From Valencia hispanica (lineage: Eukaryota; Chordata; Actinopteri; Cyprinodontiformes; Valenciidae), in contig OY747706.1 of the NCBI GenBank assembly GCA_963556495.2, forward strand, positions 58,957,630 to 59,021,629: a stretch of 64,000 nt of DNA, in the 5' to 3' direction. A program made the translations under genes and the position numbers. Below, piece by piece: positions 1-10,453 of this stretch (the first letter of the stretch is position 1; each line of letters starts with the position of its first letter). The notes below the pieces were generated by a model. That model saw only the letters and a list, made by a program, of their open reading frames with translations, did not search any database and was not told the DNA's origin.

Positions 1-732
1 TTCACAAAAATAATTCATGTTTTAGATAACATTACATCATACACAGATAAACGAACGAGAAACACGCTAATGGTAACACTTTGTGATTTTATTCTCTCAG
101 TAAAGCTATTTTTATTTCCTTGTTGAAGCTGAAACTACCTTGTTATGCGTAACTATTCATTGTTTTGTTTTTTCCGATGCTACTTTTAGAAGTACAATAA
201 TTTAATAGCTTTAAGAGTTGATTGTGGTTTATGGACCTCCAGCAGGAAGTTTGATTTTGCGTCTCCATGAGGCGCCATTATCTAGGCCTAAGGTTAATAC
301 AGATGTTTGTTTTTAGAACATTTAGTTATTAAAAATTTATTAGAGCAGTGGTTTGTTAATATATTTGTACAAAATAATTTTGGTGTATTTGTAGTGTATT
401 TTTATTTTTCCATACAATATTGCCGAAAACATAAAAAACACGGTTCTATTGGATTATAATAAATAAAGTACTAAATAAAATAAGAGAATCTTAGAATGTT
501 CATTGCTCATCTTTTCCTACAGAGCCTATTGGTTTTCTAGGCATCTTTTTGGACAATGGAAGGTGAGATGTGGTCTCTGTGTGGACTACTGTAATGTTTG
601 CATGGAACTGAATGTAAATTACTTCCAAAGTCTATAATAACCAAATAATAAGGTTTATGATAGTCAAACATGTGATGTGTTTTCTCGACTTTAAGTTATT
701 TTTGTGGATTTCTGTGTTTGTTTACATTACAG
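1..732. other. AT-rich flank, nothing recognised
   Basis: AT-rich DNA with short open frames only. No repeat tail, splice-supported exon or RNA gene could be recognised. It may include the 5' end and subterminal inverted repeat of the Zisupton-like element that follows, but I could not see one by eye. Confidence 0.5.
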
Positions 733-882
733 AGTCACATCAAGCCTTTTCTGATGTTGCTTCGTTTTTGGCATGCGCAGCTTCACACTGTATCTTCTCT
801 GAAAAGAAGGAACTGGGAAATACTTTTCACCTCAACAAAAAACATCTCAAAGAAGCAATTTACTTTTTATGCAATGATCAAG
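733..882 (+). pseudogene. Zisupton-like exon, N-terminal helical part
   Basis: The block follows a TTACATTACAG acceptor and ends at a CAAG/GTATAG donor. Its open frame reads through to 'YFLCNDQ', and the split codon at its end joins in phase to the next block to read 'DQEKF'. That phase match over a 100-bp intron is good evidence for a true exon pair. No domain is recognised. Confidence 0.55.
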
Positions 883-982
883 GTATAGTTTCACTGTGCT
901 ACATTAAAAGGTTATCTATGGTGTTATAGTTGTCATTTCTCTGATGCCATTTATTCCTAATCATTAATCTTCATTTTCTTAG

Positions 983-1111
983 AGAAATTTGTGGTATCCT
1001 GTTTCTGCAATGAAGGCAGACAGGCATCAAGGAGTCACTACCATTGTCCATTCTGCAAAACTGTTATCACACGATCATCCAATTTCATTAAACATTTACA
1101 AAGCATACATG
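983..1111 (+). pseudogene. Zisupton-like exon with first C2H2 zinc finger
   Basis: The block is bounded by TTTTCTTAG and CATG/GTAGGT. It encodes a classical C2H2 finger, 'YHCPFCKTV' with spacing C-x2-C-x12-H-x4-H and final residues 'KHLQSIH'. The finger would bind nucleic acid. The frame is unbroken across the block. Confidence 0.65.
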
Positions 1112-1571
1112 GTAGGTGTTTACGTTGCAGCAACATCAACATCTAAATAAACACAATCAAGCTGTGTAAGGTATAAATACAGCATTCAATAACAATGTCC
1201 CACAAATGATTGTCATAACTGCCCTGCACGCTTAGTTTTTAAAGCCATAAAATCATAACAGTTGAAGGTTTTGATTCTTTCTTTTTTTCCATATTTTGTC
1301 TACTGCAGATACATCATTAGACAAAAAGCATGGTATGTATGATACTTTTTCAGTATTATTATTCTTTGTGTTGAGCTCTGCATTACATTGTTGGTTAAAT
1401 TAGTCTTTCTTTGAAGTTGCCAATAAGTCACCTTTTAGCACCTGGGGAGGGTCAAACTCTAACCACTCAACATCAGTGGCCCTTCAGATCAGACAGTTGA
1501 GCTTATTAGGTTCCCCCCCCTTAATCTACTCTATCAGCATGCAACATCACACAGGCCAATACTGAACTGTG

Positions 1572-2160
1572 CTGTATGTACATTCTGTATGTACATTATG
1601 TGCTGTATGTACATTCCGGAATTGCGCCGCTCAAGGTGGCAGCATGTTGGAGTAGCTCTGTTACTTTGGTTCATATTTTTTTCTTTTTTAAAACTTTAAT
1701 TCTTCCATTTCTGGTAGAAACATTGTTTTTGTGGACAACTGTTCTCTCTGGTTTTGAATGCTGTGCAGCTGGAAGGATTTTTGCTGATACTTTTTATTTT
1801 TGGACATTTGTTATGATGCATAACCATGGCAACAAGGTGGTTTACAACTGGCAGCAGCTGATTAACATCACAAAAGCTCAAATAATACCTCAACTACAGC
1901 CACAAAACCCTGATGAGTTGAAAAGAAGACGCCATAGATCCAGAGCATCCTCTACATCAGACTGTCATACAACTACAGAGCGTCTTCAGTCAGAGGCTTC
2001 TTCAGATCTGCAGACTGCTACAGGAGATCATCCCTACCCACAGCCATCAGCATCTACAACAAATCTTTGAAGGAACTTGCATAATGAGTTACAACAAAAT
2101 TTAATTTCCCTTTGGGATTAATAAAGTAATTTTGAATTTGAATTTGAATTGAATTTGAAT
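1572..2160 (+). mobile_element. Internally deleted LINE-like retroposon in a Zisupton intron
   Basis: A short non-autonomous retroposon that fills most of the intron between the two zinc-finger exons. It begins near a GGCAGC-type start, carries an open frame whose second half ('YNWQQLINI', then a basic run 'ELKRRRHRSRA') resembles the N-terminus of fish LINE pol ORFs, and ends directly in a LINE tail: CCCTTTGGGATTAATAAAG followed by TTTGAA repeats. The whole endonuclease and reverse transcriptase are missing between the two. The start is uncertain; it is preceded by three copies of CTGTATGTACATT (1572-1616), which I include but which may be target sequence. The LINE clade was not determined. 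Confidence 0.5.
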
Positions 2161-2356
2161 GCTCAGTCACCTTTCAGAATGTTGAAGAAAATTTGTCTGT
2201 GCTCCTACAACATCGTAGTTTTATTGTGACTTCAAAAACTAACTCAAAATGACAAGTACCATGGAGCTAAGTACTACATTTACTTAGGCAATTAGTAAAT
2301 TTAAAGTCTTTAAGGCCAACATACACATTTTAATATCACATTACTTTCTTTAACAG

Positions 2357-3394
2357 TTATTTGTATCGTTCAGCCACGGTGAACACTTTAAAAAGAAAAC
2401 CTAAAGACATCACAGAGGAAGAAAAAGACAAGTTTGACTCTAAACCTGAGCATTTTTCTTGTCCTCACTGCACAGCTTTGCTAAGTACCCCCAAGAACCT
2501 GCAACGACATATTAGGAATGTTCATTCCATTGAAACAATGCCTATGATATGTGTCGACATAAGAAATGGGCTATATGTCACCCCAAACCATGAACACAGC
2601 CCAATTCTCCCTATTCATATTGTAAAGTCAACCAACCCACCAAGAATTGACTGTGAGGTGGAAAAGTGTCGGAAATTCCTACAGATAGCATGGACTTCAG
2701 GAAATCCTGGAAAAGAGTGCATTCACCTGGAAAGAACAAAGCATGCCAAGCAATATGTGAAACCAGCAGTCCTCACATGTACTTCACTTCAATACATGCT
2801 TGGCAAAGGCTTGATGTCCTCTGAGTGGGGTGACAAGTGTGAAAAGGTGGAAATAGCAGCAAACAAAATGTGAAGTCGACAGTGTTATCCCTGTGTCATT
2901 TGGAGACAAAGGATATTCTCAGTCTTTACAAACGAAATGGACAACTGGTGTCAGTTTGGACGGACAAGGGTAACTTTTGACGCAGATGCAGGAAAGTGGA
3001 ACTGCCAGTGTAAGGGAAGTCGAAAATCACATCGCAATGTGGTGGATTTTCCAAGAGTTCCCAGACACTTTAAGGCCCACTTCAGATGTGCAAACAGAGG
3101 ACATTGATGATTTGGAGAGCCACATGATGGATGGTGACGTATCTTGTGCACCACACAGTATGACACCCCAAAAAGTCTGTATGATGACAGAATACATTCA
3201 TACACAGAAGCGCATACCACCTTTACAAGACTTGCCATTGAACCTTCAAACTCAGAAAGAAACGCCATCAACAACCTTTGTTCCATCAGAAAGCGCATGT
3301 CCCTACTGTCCAGGGCCTAGTCCTCCAGAATTGGGGCTTCCAAAAGTTGTGACAACACAAGCGACTGTGTATGGTATCAACTACGTTAAAAAAG
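2357..3394 (+). pseudogene. Zisupton-like exon: second C2H2 finger and SWIM-like motif
   Basis: A long exon after a CTTTAACAG acceptor, ending AAAAG/GTAAAC. It encodes a basic leader, a C2H2 finger ('FSCPHCTALL', ending 'RHIRNVH'), and about 100 residues with further paired cysteines. One in-frame TGA at 2871 is followed by 'FTNEMDNWCQF' and 'GKWNCQCKGSRKSH', a SWIM-like CxC pattern whose distal Cys is lost where the frame slips near 3040. The frame then continues 'WWIFQEFPDTL' to a last CxxC ('CPYC'). SWIM and Cys-cluster modules accompany KDZ transposases. One stop and one frameshift make this copy non-functional. Confidence 0.65.
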
Positions 3395-3560
3395 GTAAAC
3401 CTGCAATACTTTTGCTTAGACATACTTTTTATATTGGATGAATGAAAATGTTTTTTCATTTTCTGTGTGATATGTAAATATTGTTGATTATAATCTGTTT
3501 TTGTTCAAACTGCTTATCTGTTCTATAAAACAAAAATTTAAAAATATTTTTGATTGATAG

Positions 3561-3694
3561 GTGTCTCTGTTGCTGAGAAACAGTGCCCAAGATGCACTAA
3601 CCCTGTGGGATTCCAAGATTAGTCTTCTGGATTCCACAGTTTCAACAACACTGTCCTGTTGACACTGTGTGAGCTTCTATTATCAGGATTAGCG
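3561..3694 (+). pseudogene. Zisupton-like exon with CxxC cluster
   Basis: Bounded by TTGATTGATAG and GCG/GTAGGG. It encodes 'EKQCPRCTNPVGFQD', a TAG stop, then 'SSGFHSFNNTVLLTL' in the same frame. The CPRC pair fits the Cys-rich modules seen next to KDZ transposase cores. Confidence 0.6.
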
Positions 3695-3842
3695 GTAGGG
3701 CAACTTCCTAAAAACAAAGTTCCTATACAAGCCAATTTCAACATGTCTGTGACACTTCTTATTGTAACACTCTTTTGTATAACTTTAGAAACAAATAAGT
3801 TTTATTATATAACTATCAAATTGACAGTGTGTTTATTTACAG

Positions 3843-4040
3843 AAGACAACAAGTGGAAGAATGTTGGACACCTTAGCATTTTTCAATGACAACCGCTACC
3901 ATCACCAAACTATAAGAAGAGCTTTTCACCATTTTTTGTCACTCACTGACTTGGCTTTGAGTTTTCTTGCTACCAGTGTGGGTACCACCCACCTGTAGTA
4001 ACAGCGAATGCCAACTGGAAATTGGCCTTTGATATTCCAC
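3843..4040 (+). pseudogene. Zisupton-like exon, Cys-cluster continuation
   Basis: Bounded by TTTATTTACAG and CCAC/GTAAGA. The frame reads 'FNDNRYHHQTIRRAFHHFL', slips by one base near 3970, and resumes as 'FSCYQCGYHPPVV' and 'NWKLAFDIP'. CYQC is another paired-cysteine motif. Confidence 0.55.
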
Positions 4041-4269
4041 GTAAGAAATTATACTGTGATAATGCATAGAGAACCTAAACATGGGCAAAACATGGGTAAA
4101 TATGTAGCTGTACAAAGGCTATAAAACAAGCAAAGATCCAAAATGAAACTTTACATAGTACTATACAATCTTTTTTTCAAAGATGTTAGTAAAAAGTGAG
4201 TAATTTGTCCTTTCTTAATGATTGCTGGTTGTGAAAACTTTCTGAATACTTGAATAACTTTATTTTCAG

Positions 4270-4809
4270 TGGGGACATTTCAAAGACCAGATCCTGATAA
4301 AATATCAGATAAAGACCTTGAGGTTTTGTTGGAAATGTGTTTTTACTCTAATTTAAAGCCTATCTTAAAGGAACAGACACATTTAATTTATGACCCTGGG
4401 CTCTCTCTGAGCTCTCATTTCACCTTCCCGCGTGCTCGTTCATTTCTGTAAAAAGGAGCAATAAGAACAACAAACAACAATTATATATTTTAACAGCGAG
4501 ACGTCGTTCGCTGGACTCAATTCTAGTAACTGAGCCCAGATCTATGTCAGCTCAAAGTCTTTATTGAAACAAGTTTGCATGAAACTCCTCCCACATAGAT
4601 CTTCGTTCATAGAATGGTCAGTTTCTATACATAAGGAACACATGATGTATCACATTCTTCTTGATTGTTCACTGTTTCTAAGTGTTGCCACATACACTAC
4701 ACAATTAAACCCTCATACATCATTAACAGAATTTCTATCTCATCAGTTGACATCGTTAAGGCCTGGAATGATCTGGACAAGTCATTAATAGCAGCGGGCC
4801 TCATATCAG
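4270..4809 (+). pseudogene. Zisupton-like exon split by a solo LTR
   Basis: The acceptor is TTATTTTCAG and the donor CAG/GTATGT. The 5' part reads 'VGTFQRPDPDKISDKDLEV'; the 3' part reads 'VDIVKAWNDLDKSLIAAGL'. Between them sits a solo retroviral LTR (4327 to about 4722), so the exon was intact when the LTR arrived or soon before. No catalytic motif was recognised. Confidence 0.6.
4327..4722 (-). mobile_element. Solo retrovirus-like LTR inserted in a Zisupton exon
   Basis: The reverse complement aligns by eye with the LTR at 44,185-44,611: both share the TGTATGAGGG start, the segment AGTGAACAATCAAG, the run TTAACAGCGAGACG (in this orientation), TTTCTGTAAAAAGGAGC and the end CCAACA. It starts TG and ends CA. 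No internal sequence remains, as expected after LTR-LTR recombination. A clear target-site duplication was not found. It is visibly diverged from the array copies and a little shorter (about 396 against 427 bp). Confidence 0.75.
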
Positions 4810-4904
4810 GTATGTACTATGAAGTGAGAGTCTGTAATTTAATGAGTAAAAGTATAAATTTAATGTGGAATACAATTTAAGTAAGCATGAACAACATCTA
4901 AAGT

Positions 4905-5151
4905 TTCTAATTACATTCCAACTTTTGATGCCCTGCAAATTTTTGCTGAAGGAACAACTTTGGCAAACCCATTCAGTACATCAACTCGTCACTCAACTTT
5001 GGCACCCTGGATGGGAGAACACACCCAAGTGGGAAACATCCTTCCAAAAACAGAGTCCAAAAAAGCACTGCAAAAGAATTCGGATCATACCACTCAACCT
5101 ACCAAAAACATACATGAAGACATCATACTGCAAATCCTACACTCCAAAAAG
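4905..5151 (+). pseudogene. Zisupton-like exon, core region
   Basis: The frame reads 'FDALQIFAEGTTLANPF' to 'EDIILQILHSKK' and ends at AAAAG/GTAAAT. The acceptor is not obvious, so the start is approximate. It is open to its end and lies between two better-bounded exons. Confidence 0.5.
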
Positions 5152-5242
5152 GTAAATTGAAAATCATGTTTTGTTTATGTCCAGATAATACCTACAACCC
5201 ACTGTTTCTGTATATCTATATATGTTTTTCCACTATTTCCAG

Positions 5243-5384
5243 TGTCATAAAAAGGGTCTCCAGGATGCTTGTGTTGCTCTTGTTGTCTCCTCTGAAGGGT
5301 CCATAGCTGATCTGACAAACAGACTCCAGGAACTTCTTAATTTCAAGGATGTGTACCCTAAGCTTTTCATAAAACTACCTGGCG
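5243..5384 (+). pseudogene. Zisupton-like exon, SAP-like helix pair
   Basis: Bounded by CTATTTCCAG and GGCG/GTGAGA. It reads 'CHKKGLQDACVALVVS' then 'SIADLTNRLQELLNF'. The LTNRLQELL stretch resembles a SAP-type DNA-binding helix, but this is a weak inference. No stop is present. Confidence 0.55.
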
Positions 5385-5469
5385 GTGAGATTATTTTTTA
5401 GAAAAGTATTAATTTTGTATGCACTTCCAGAATTACATATGGGTAACATGTTAATTTTTCAAACTGCAG

Positions 5470-6137
5470 GTGGTGTGCTCCATTTTTCATGTATGCATGG
5501 TGTTGTCTACTATGTCAACTTCCTCTTCTGGATGGAGTCAGTTTCAAAATATTACTTACATGTTACATATCTGATGTAGCTGGACACATCACAGCTGGAC
5601 ACATCACAGCTGCACATCACACAAACAACGCACCCAGCAACTTTTTTTCCAGCCACATGATGGGATACTCTGTGCACCTACTCAGGTCAATGTAAATAAA
5701 GCAAATAACAATAAATTAAAAGTTGAAATGGAGTGGGTAAAGAACCTACGGTGTCCACTGCCACAACAGACAGAAGTAAAGGTTAAAGGAATAGCGGGAC
5801 AACATCCAGTCACAGGAACTTTTGAAAGGTTCTCTCTGTATGATAGGGTTCACCAAAAAAATCAGAAACGTCCAGAAGAAAAACTGAGAAGCCTCAACAT
5901 TTGCCCTGCCCTTCGAAAAGAAGTGAACACTGCTGTAGCAGAACAGTTGAATCGTGAACTGGCATCTGTGAGATACATTGTGCCAAATGAAGGAAAGACA
6001 TTTCAAACAGACTGTGAGGGTCCTAATAGATTTGCACAATGAGAGTATCAACATGAAGTTTAAGGCAGAAATGGAGGCTATGTGTAATGCCCAGCTGTAT
6101 GTTGGACTGAGTGGCATGCTGGGACTGCAGTCCCCAG
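5470..6137 (+). pseudogene. Zisupton-like exons, transposase core remnants
   Basis: After an AAACTGCAG acceptor the sequence reads 'GVLHFSCMHGVVYYVNFLF', then a degraded part with a short tandem duplication (AGCTGGACACATCAC twice, 5579-5610). From 5737 it is open again: 'NLRCPLPQQTEV', 'FERFSLYDRVHQK', 'LNICPALRKEVN'. A frameshift near 5990 leads to 'QTVRVLIDLHNESINMKF' and a donor at CCCCAG/GTGAAT. This is the longest helical stretch and probably the transposase core, but I could not place its acidic catalytic residues. Confidence 0.55.
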
Positions 6138-6494
6138 GTGAATTGATGTACATATAAATGTCAGCGATATTCATAATAAACATTTGAAAATATGAAGGAT
6201 TTCTCTTGGTTAAATCTTACTAGTACAATTTGTGCATTTGTCTAATGTGCTGTGTAGTGATTAAGGTTATAATAAAGAATCACAGAATTTTCTACACAGG
6301 GCTAATAATGAAGATATGATTTAGAGATCATTATAAGTTTAGGATAAGGATAGAAATGTGACATCCTCTTTTGTTGCCCAGAGGTACATAGTGGATGACA
6401 TCAAAAAGGTAAAATCTAAAAATACAATTGGTTTCCTTTTACATATTTTTTAACTCGAATAACCAACACTGTGTTTTACTAACCTATAATTAAG

Positions 6495-6720
6495 GAGAAC
6501 TTGACAAAGTTATAGTCTGGACATCGGGATGAGCAACAAGCCATTGCTCATGCTACCAGATTTTTTCCAGTGCCCATAAAAGACATTGCCATTGTGTGCC
6601 CCCAACAGTTATTGGAAGAGTTTTCATTGATTATGCCATGGTTGACAGATGAGGGTTAGGTGGATTACCTTGATGTGTCAGTGTGCTCTGCTTGTCTTCT
6701 GCTAACTTGTATTATTTCTG
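6495..6720 (+). pseudogene. Zisupton-like exon, start of Ulp1 SUMO-protease domain
   Basis: The frame reads 'DEQQAIAHATRFFPV', 'IAIVCPQQLLEEFSL' and 'MPWLTDE', ending in a broken 'VDYL'. The W-L-x-D-E box corresponds to the substrate-binding WLxDxxI motif at the start of Ulp1/C48 peptidases. Two in-frame stops (TAG at about 6513 and at 6658) break it. Confidence 0.55.
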
Positions 6721-6875
6721 GGTTTGTAAGTGTCCTTCTGAAATTCTATGGTCCTGAAATTCATGCTCCTCTATGTGTTCTGGTCTTAACACAACCTCAC
6801 GACCCATAAAAAACACTGTTGAAAACAATGTCAAAGATTATTCAAATAATGAATGAATATGCATTTCCTTTTTAG

Positions 6876-6964
6876 GTTTTTGACTTTAAAGCGAAGAAGA
6901 TTAGGATATATGATTAGCTTTCACTGTATTGCAATATCACTAATGAAGATTTGAATCTACTAAG
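6876..6964 (+). pseudogene. Zisupton-like exon, Ulp1 catalytic Asp box
   Basis: Bounded by CCTTTTTAG and ACTAAG/GTACTG. It encodes 'VFDFKAKKIRIYD', a stop, then 'LSLYCNITNEDLNLL'. In yeast Ulp1 the catalytic Asp is the last residue of the 'GYVDS' box; the Asp of 'IYD' (6912-6914) fits that place and the following Ser codon has become TAG. The catalytic His should lie just upstream and was not found. Confidence 0.6.
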
Positions 6965-7051
6965 GTACTGACTTAACACTAATAATATGTTAGCTGTTAA
7001 GTGTTGAAACTACATTAAAAGATTATGTATGGCTTGCATTATCTTTTGCAG

Positions 7052-7154
7052 ACAAGTCTTCAGGTCTTCCGGTGGGCTAAAAGACTGGACTGTGGTATAT
7101 CCTCCACAGTGGAAGAAGCAAGACTCAATTGTGGAGTATTTGTGTGTTCAGTGA
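7052..7154 (+). pseudogene. Zisupton-like exon, Ulp1 catalytic Cys box
   Basis: It follows a TATCTTTTGCAG acceptor. One frame gives 'DWTVVYPPQWKKQDS'; a one-base slip then gives 'NCGVFVCSV', the C48 active-site box (DCGVFVC in most members), with Cys at 7130-7132. The order Asp box, short intron, Cys box is that of Ulp1. This is the strongest single domain call in the element. Confidence 0.65.
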
Positions 7155-7229
7155 ATGTCCGTCTTCCTAACTTGTGTTACAACTCCTTACATCTAGAAAT
7201 AGGTGTTTCAACCATGGGATAAATATTTT

Positions 7230-7356
7230 TTCTAACCAAGCCGTTGAAAACGAAGTTCATCACCTTGAAACCATGGCAGAAGCTTTAACTCTCAACCAAT
7301 GCAGGACTCTTCGTCTGCACCATGCAACCCAAATGCTGAGAAACGTGAATCCTGAG
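7230..7356 (+). pseudogene. Zisupton-like exon downstream of Ulp1 box
   Basis: It reads 'ENEVHHLETMAEALTLNQC' and 'LRLHHATQMLRNVNPE', ending at CTGAG/GTTAGC. The stretch is helical and has no recognised domain. Confidence 0.5.
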
Positions 7357-7436
7357 GTTAGCTCTCTTAATCTAGTAGAATATGGTGATGTACATAAAAA
7401 TGCTGTGTTGCATTACCTAATCTGTTTGTAATACAG

Positions 7437-7620
7437 GATTTCCCACCGACTGCACAAGAATTGATGTCACGAAACAAAAGGAAATTAAACTTCAAGGAAC
7501 AGACTTAAAAAACACTGAAATTCTATGGCCCTGAAATTCATGCTCCTGTATGTGTTTTGGCCATTGCCTTGCCTGGAAGATTAAAAAATGCCTTTTTCAT
7601 CGAGCAACTGGGAAAAACAG
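7437..7620 (+). pseudogene. Zisupton-like exon with repeated 'FYGPEIHAP' motif
   Basis: Bounded by TGTAATACAG and AAACAG/GTATGT. After a broken start it reads 'KFYGPEIHAPVCVLAIALPG' and 'KNAFFIEQLGKT'. A near-identical 46-bp stretch lies upstream at 6738-6782, so part of this exon exists twice. Confidence 0.5.
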
Positions 7621-7738
7621 GTATGTAGTCTTTTCACATACATTGAATTGCAGAATGTGAAATGCAGGTAATTTTTGTACATAAAAGATTGAAAATCTTG
7701 TACTTATTAAGAGGTGTTTGAAATTGCACTTTCCACAG

Positions 7739-7879
7739 TGTTTTCCATGAGCACATAAAAAACTACCAGTGGGTGCAATGCAGTGCTTGTAAAAGCTGGT
7801 TGCATTTTGAGTGCGCTGGTGTTACCGGAGACTGGGCGTCCAAGGACTTCTTTTGTGGATGCAGTATACATCGTGATAA
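7739..7879 (+). pseudogene. Zisupton-like exon with PHD-type zinc finger
   Basis: Bounded by CTTTCCACAG and GATAA/GTAAGA. It encodes 'YQWVQCSACKSWLHFECAG' and 'FFCGC', matching the second half of a PHD finger (WVQC-x2-C-x2-W-x-H-x2-C, then C-x-C). PHD fingers bind histone tails or other proteins. The frame is open across the exon. Confidence 0.65.
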
Positions 7880-8201
7880 GTAAGACTATCCTTTCAGAAA
7901 AAAAAAACTTCAACTAAACTCGCATTATTTTCAAGACACACGCCTTATGTGCAATGTCCTTTTCTGTTTAGTTATGTGTAATATTAAAGTAAAATATCTC
8001 ATAACATTAAGGATGCAAAATTTGTTTGACATTTGCAAATAACTTAAAATTATAAAACACATTAAATTGAATAATCATTGCTGTACTCTATCAAGGCCTC
8101 TGTGAAGAATAACAGTAAATCCCTGGACCTTAAATTCATGTCTGCATTTAGCAAAGGAACAAAATTAAAGATTTTGATGTAAAAAGTAGTTTTCCTTCAC
8201 A

Positions 8202-8491
8202 GTGACAAGATTATGGAGGCTGTGAAGGCTGATGATATTTTGACAGATTCAGAGATTACAGTAAGGACATAAATTTCATATTCTCTTTTGAGTCACTCTG
8301 TGGTAGTAGAGGCTAATACAAAGTCAAAACATAAATTTCACCAAATGCATACTTTATTTCAGGACTTGGAAAGAAACCTGCAGGCAGGCCACATTCTTTC
8401 AAACTGGATGTATCTGTGGAACCACAAAGGATTAGACCCAAGTCTTCGAAAGCATTACAGTGAACATATCTCCACATTCAATGACATGATG
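8202..8491 (+). pseudogene. Two Zisupton-like exons after the PHD finger
   Basis: A small block (8202-8269: 'KIMEAVKADDILTDSEI') and a larger one after TTTATTTCAG (8363-8491: 'DLERNLQAGHILSNWMYLW', ending 'STFNDMM' at a GATG/GTATGT donor). Both are open. They look helical; no domain is recognised. Confidence 0.5.
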
Positions 8492-8660
8492 GTATGTTGA
8501 CTGTTATTTCATCTTTTTTTTTTTACGATACCAGCTTTTTTGTCCAAGTCTAATGAATATGACAATGATATATATTTTTTAATGAGATATGTTGGACAAC
8601 GGCACAGTTCTAAATACACACACACCAAAACAAATCTGAGCAAACCCTTTATTTATAATA

Positions 8661-8946
8661 ATGGATAGCATTTATATAGACACTCAAAGCGCTTTACAAC
8701 TCCATTATTCATTCACTCTCACATTCACACACTGGAGGAAGCAAGCTACGATTGTAGCCACAGCTGCCCTGGGGCAGACTGACTGAAGCGAGGGAGCCAT
8801 ATTGCACCAACGGCCCCTCTGGCCAACACCAGTAGGCAGGTAGGGGAAGTGTCTTGCCCAAGGAAACAACAACTGAGACAGATGGATCTGGGGCTCGAAA
8901 CGGCAACCCTCCAGTTACAAGCCGAACCCAGAGCCCCAATCGCCCT
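8661..8946 (-). repeat. SINE-like interspersed repeat
   Basis: This stretch carries a TTTATATAGACACTCAAAGCG-like end (a LINE-tail-like GCGCTATATAAA motif in reverse) and a body with CCCTGGGGCAGACTGACTGA that I recognise as a common dispersed repeat of ray-finned fishes. It sits in an intron of the Zisupton-like gene. Family name and exact ends were not determined. Confidence 0.5.
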
Positions 8947-9339
8947 AATTTAACATTGACTTTAGAGACTGTGTAAGTCTGTGTCTATGCATAGTTGGTT
9001 ATATCTGTTGAGCTTTCTGTTTTATAGTGTACAAAGTGCACTGAGCCTCTCCATTGTGTGGTTACAGAGATAAATCCCAGAACCCTTTTTGTAATTTGAT
9101 AAATTCTTTGATTTCTGATATAAAAGTTAACTGTAACATATACATACATTCTATTATACAGATAATCATCTCTCAAAAAATATTTTATTAGACAGTTTCA
9201 TTTAGTTTGTTAATCGAAGTTCAATAACATTCACATCTGCATAAACATGTTTTGATTAGATCATCAGGTAGAGTCATATGTAACAGATCTGTAGTTTTGC
9301 TGCATTTAAAACATATTACTAAAAGTAGAATTGTAAAAA

Positions 9340-9480
9340 ATACTTTTGTTCTTCATGGCGAGGTGTAAAGTGCAGATTTCAAGCGGAAGAACTGCTTATG
9401 AAGACCAGGCAATTCATGGAGAATGAAGGGTATAAGAACATTTGTGGATGGTGACCCCTGTGTGAAACAGTTATGATATG
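9340..9480 (+). pseudogene. Probable Zisupton-like exon remnant
   Basis: The frame 'WRGVKCRFQAEELLMK' continues through 'TRQFMENEGIRTFVDGDP'. Splice boundaries are unclear and the block lies between two better exons. Confidence 0.35.
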
Positions 9481-9619
9481 CTGAAGTTATGATAGGTATT
9501 GATTTCTCTACCTTTACAGAAATGCAGAACTGGCCGGTCCTGATGGCACACAACAGGTAAAACACTCTCACACACACACACGCACACCCACACAAGAGGC
9601 ATAGTACACCCTGGAACAC

Positions 9620-9740
9620 AGAGACCTACATAATTCTAACAGTCATATTTTTGGACTGTGGGAGAAAGCCGGAGAATCCAGGGGGAGCCCACGCATGCAC
9701 AGGGAGAACATGCAAACTCCATGCAGAAAGAACCCTGATT
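9620..9740. repeat. Dispersed repeat fragment
   Basis: The segment TTTGGACTGTGGGAGAAAGC, followed by a CATGCACAGGGAGAACATG motif, is a sequence I recognise as widely dispersed in vertebrate genomes. I cannot assign its family. Confidence 0.4.
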
Positions 9741-9892
9741 ATAAAAGTAGATATTTGGAAAATATGTATGAAATTATACATTTAATTAAATATATTTAGA
9801 TTTTATTTTATATAATATATTTATTACATATAATTATATATTTTTTATATTTATCTAAATACTTAGATCTGAACAAGGAATTTGATTGAACG

Positions 9893-10044
9893 ATATATAT
9901 CTATCTATATATATCTATATCTATATATATCTATATCTATATCTATCTATCTATATCTATCTATATCTATCTATATCTATCTATCTATATCTATCTATAT
10001 CTATCTATATATCTATCTATCTATATCTATATATATATAGATAT

Positions 10045-10107
<63 letters not shown>
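9893..10107. repeat. ATCT/AT microsatellite, about 215 bp
   Basis: Compound microsatellite: interrupted ATCT and TATATC units followed by a long pure AT run. It lies in the last intron of the Zisupton-like gene. Confidence 0.95.
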
Positions 10108-10112
<5 letters not shown>

Positions 10113-10147
10113 TCCCCTGCTGACACCATCAATTTAAACGTCAACAG

Positions 10148-10425
10148 GAAGCCAACATATTGAAGGACACGTTGACAGCATCTGAGTGGGTTAAAGTAAC
10201 TACATTCGAGGGAATGGTTAAGTTACCATCAGTTCTGTCCATGGATGAAGAAGAGCAACTTCAGATCCTCGAGGCTGTTCGGAGTTGGGAGCAAGAAGAT
10301 GATTATAGCTCTCCAGCTGAACATCTGACTTTTTTTTTTTTTTTTAAAAGGACTATGAAAAGTTCTGCTTCACAGTCCTTGATGAGAAAAACTTAAAAGT
10401 CTTTACAAGATTTGAAGAAGACTGA
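10148..10425 (+). pseudogene. Zisupton-like last exons with stop codon
   Basis: The first block, after CGTCAACAG, reads 'EANILKDTLTASEWVKV' and 'SMDEEEQLQILEAVRSW'. After an intron-like T run, the second block starts at 10351 behind TTTTAAAAG, reads 'DYEKFCFTVLDEKN' and 'VFTRFEED', and stops at 10423-10425. Both are open, so the 3' end is better preserved than the centre. Confidence 0.55.
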
Positions 10426-10453
10426 CCAGTAGGCTAGAAGTCTTCTTGTGACA

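Noticed and set aside
9886..10137. Open frame of Ile/Tyr/Ser repeats
   Set aside because: It is only the translation of the ATCT/AT microsatellite.
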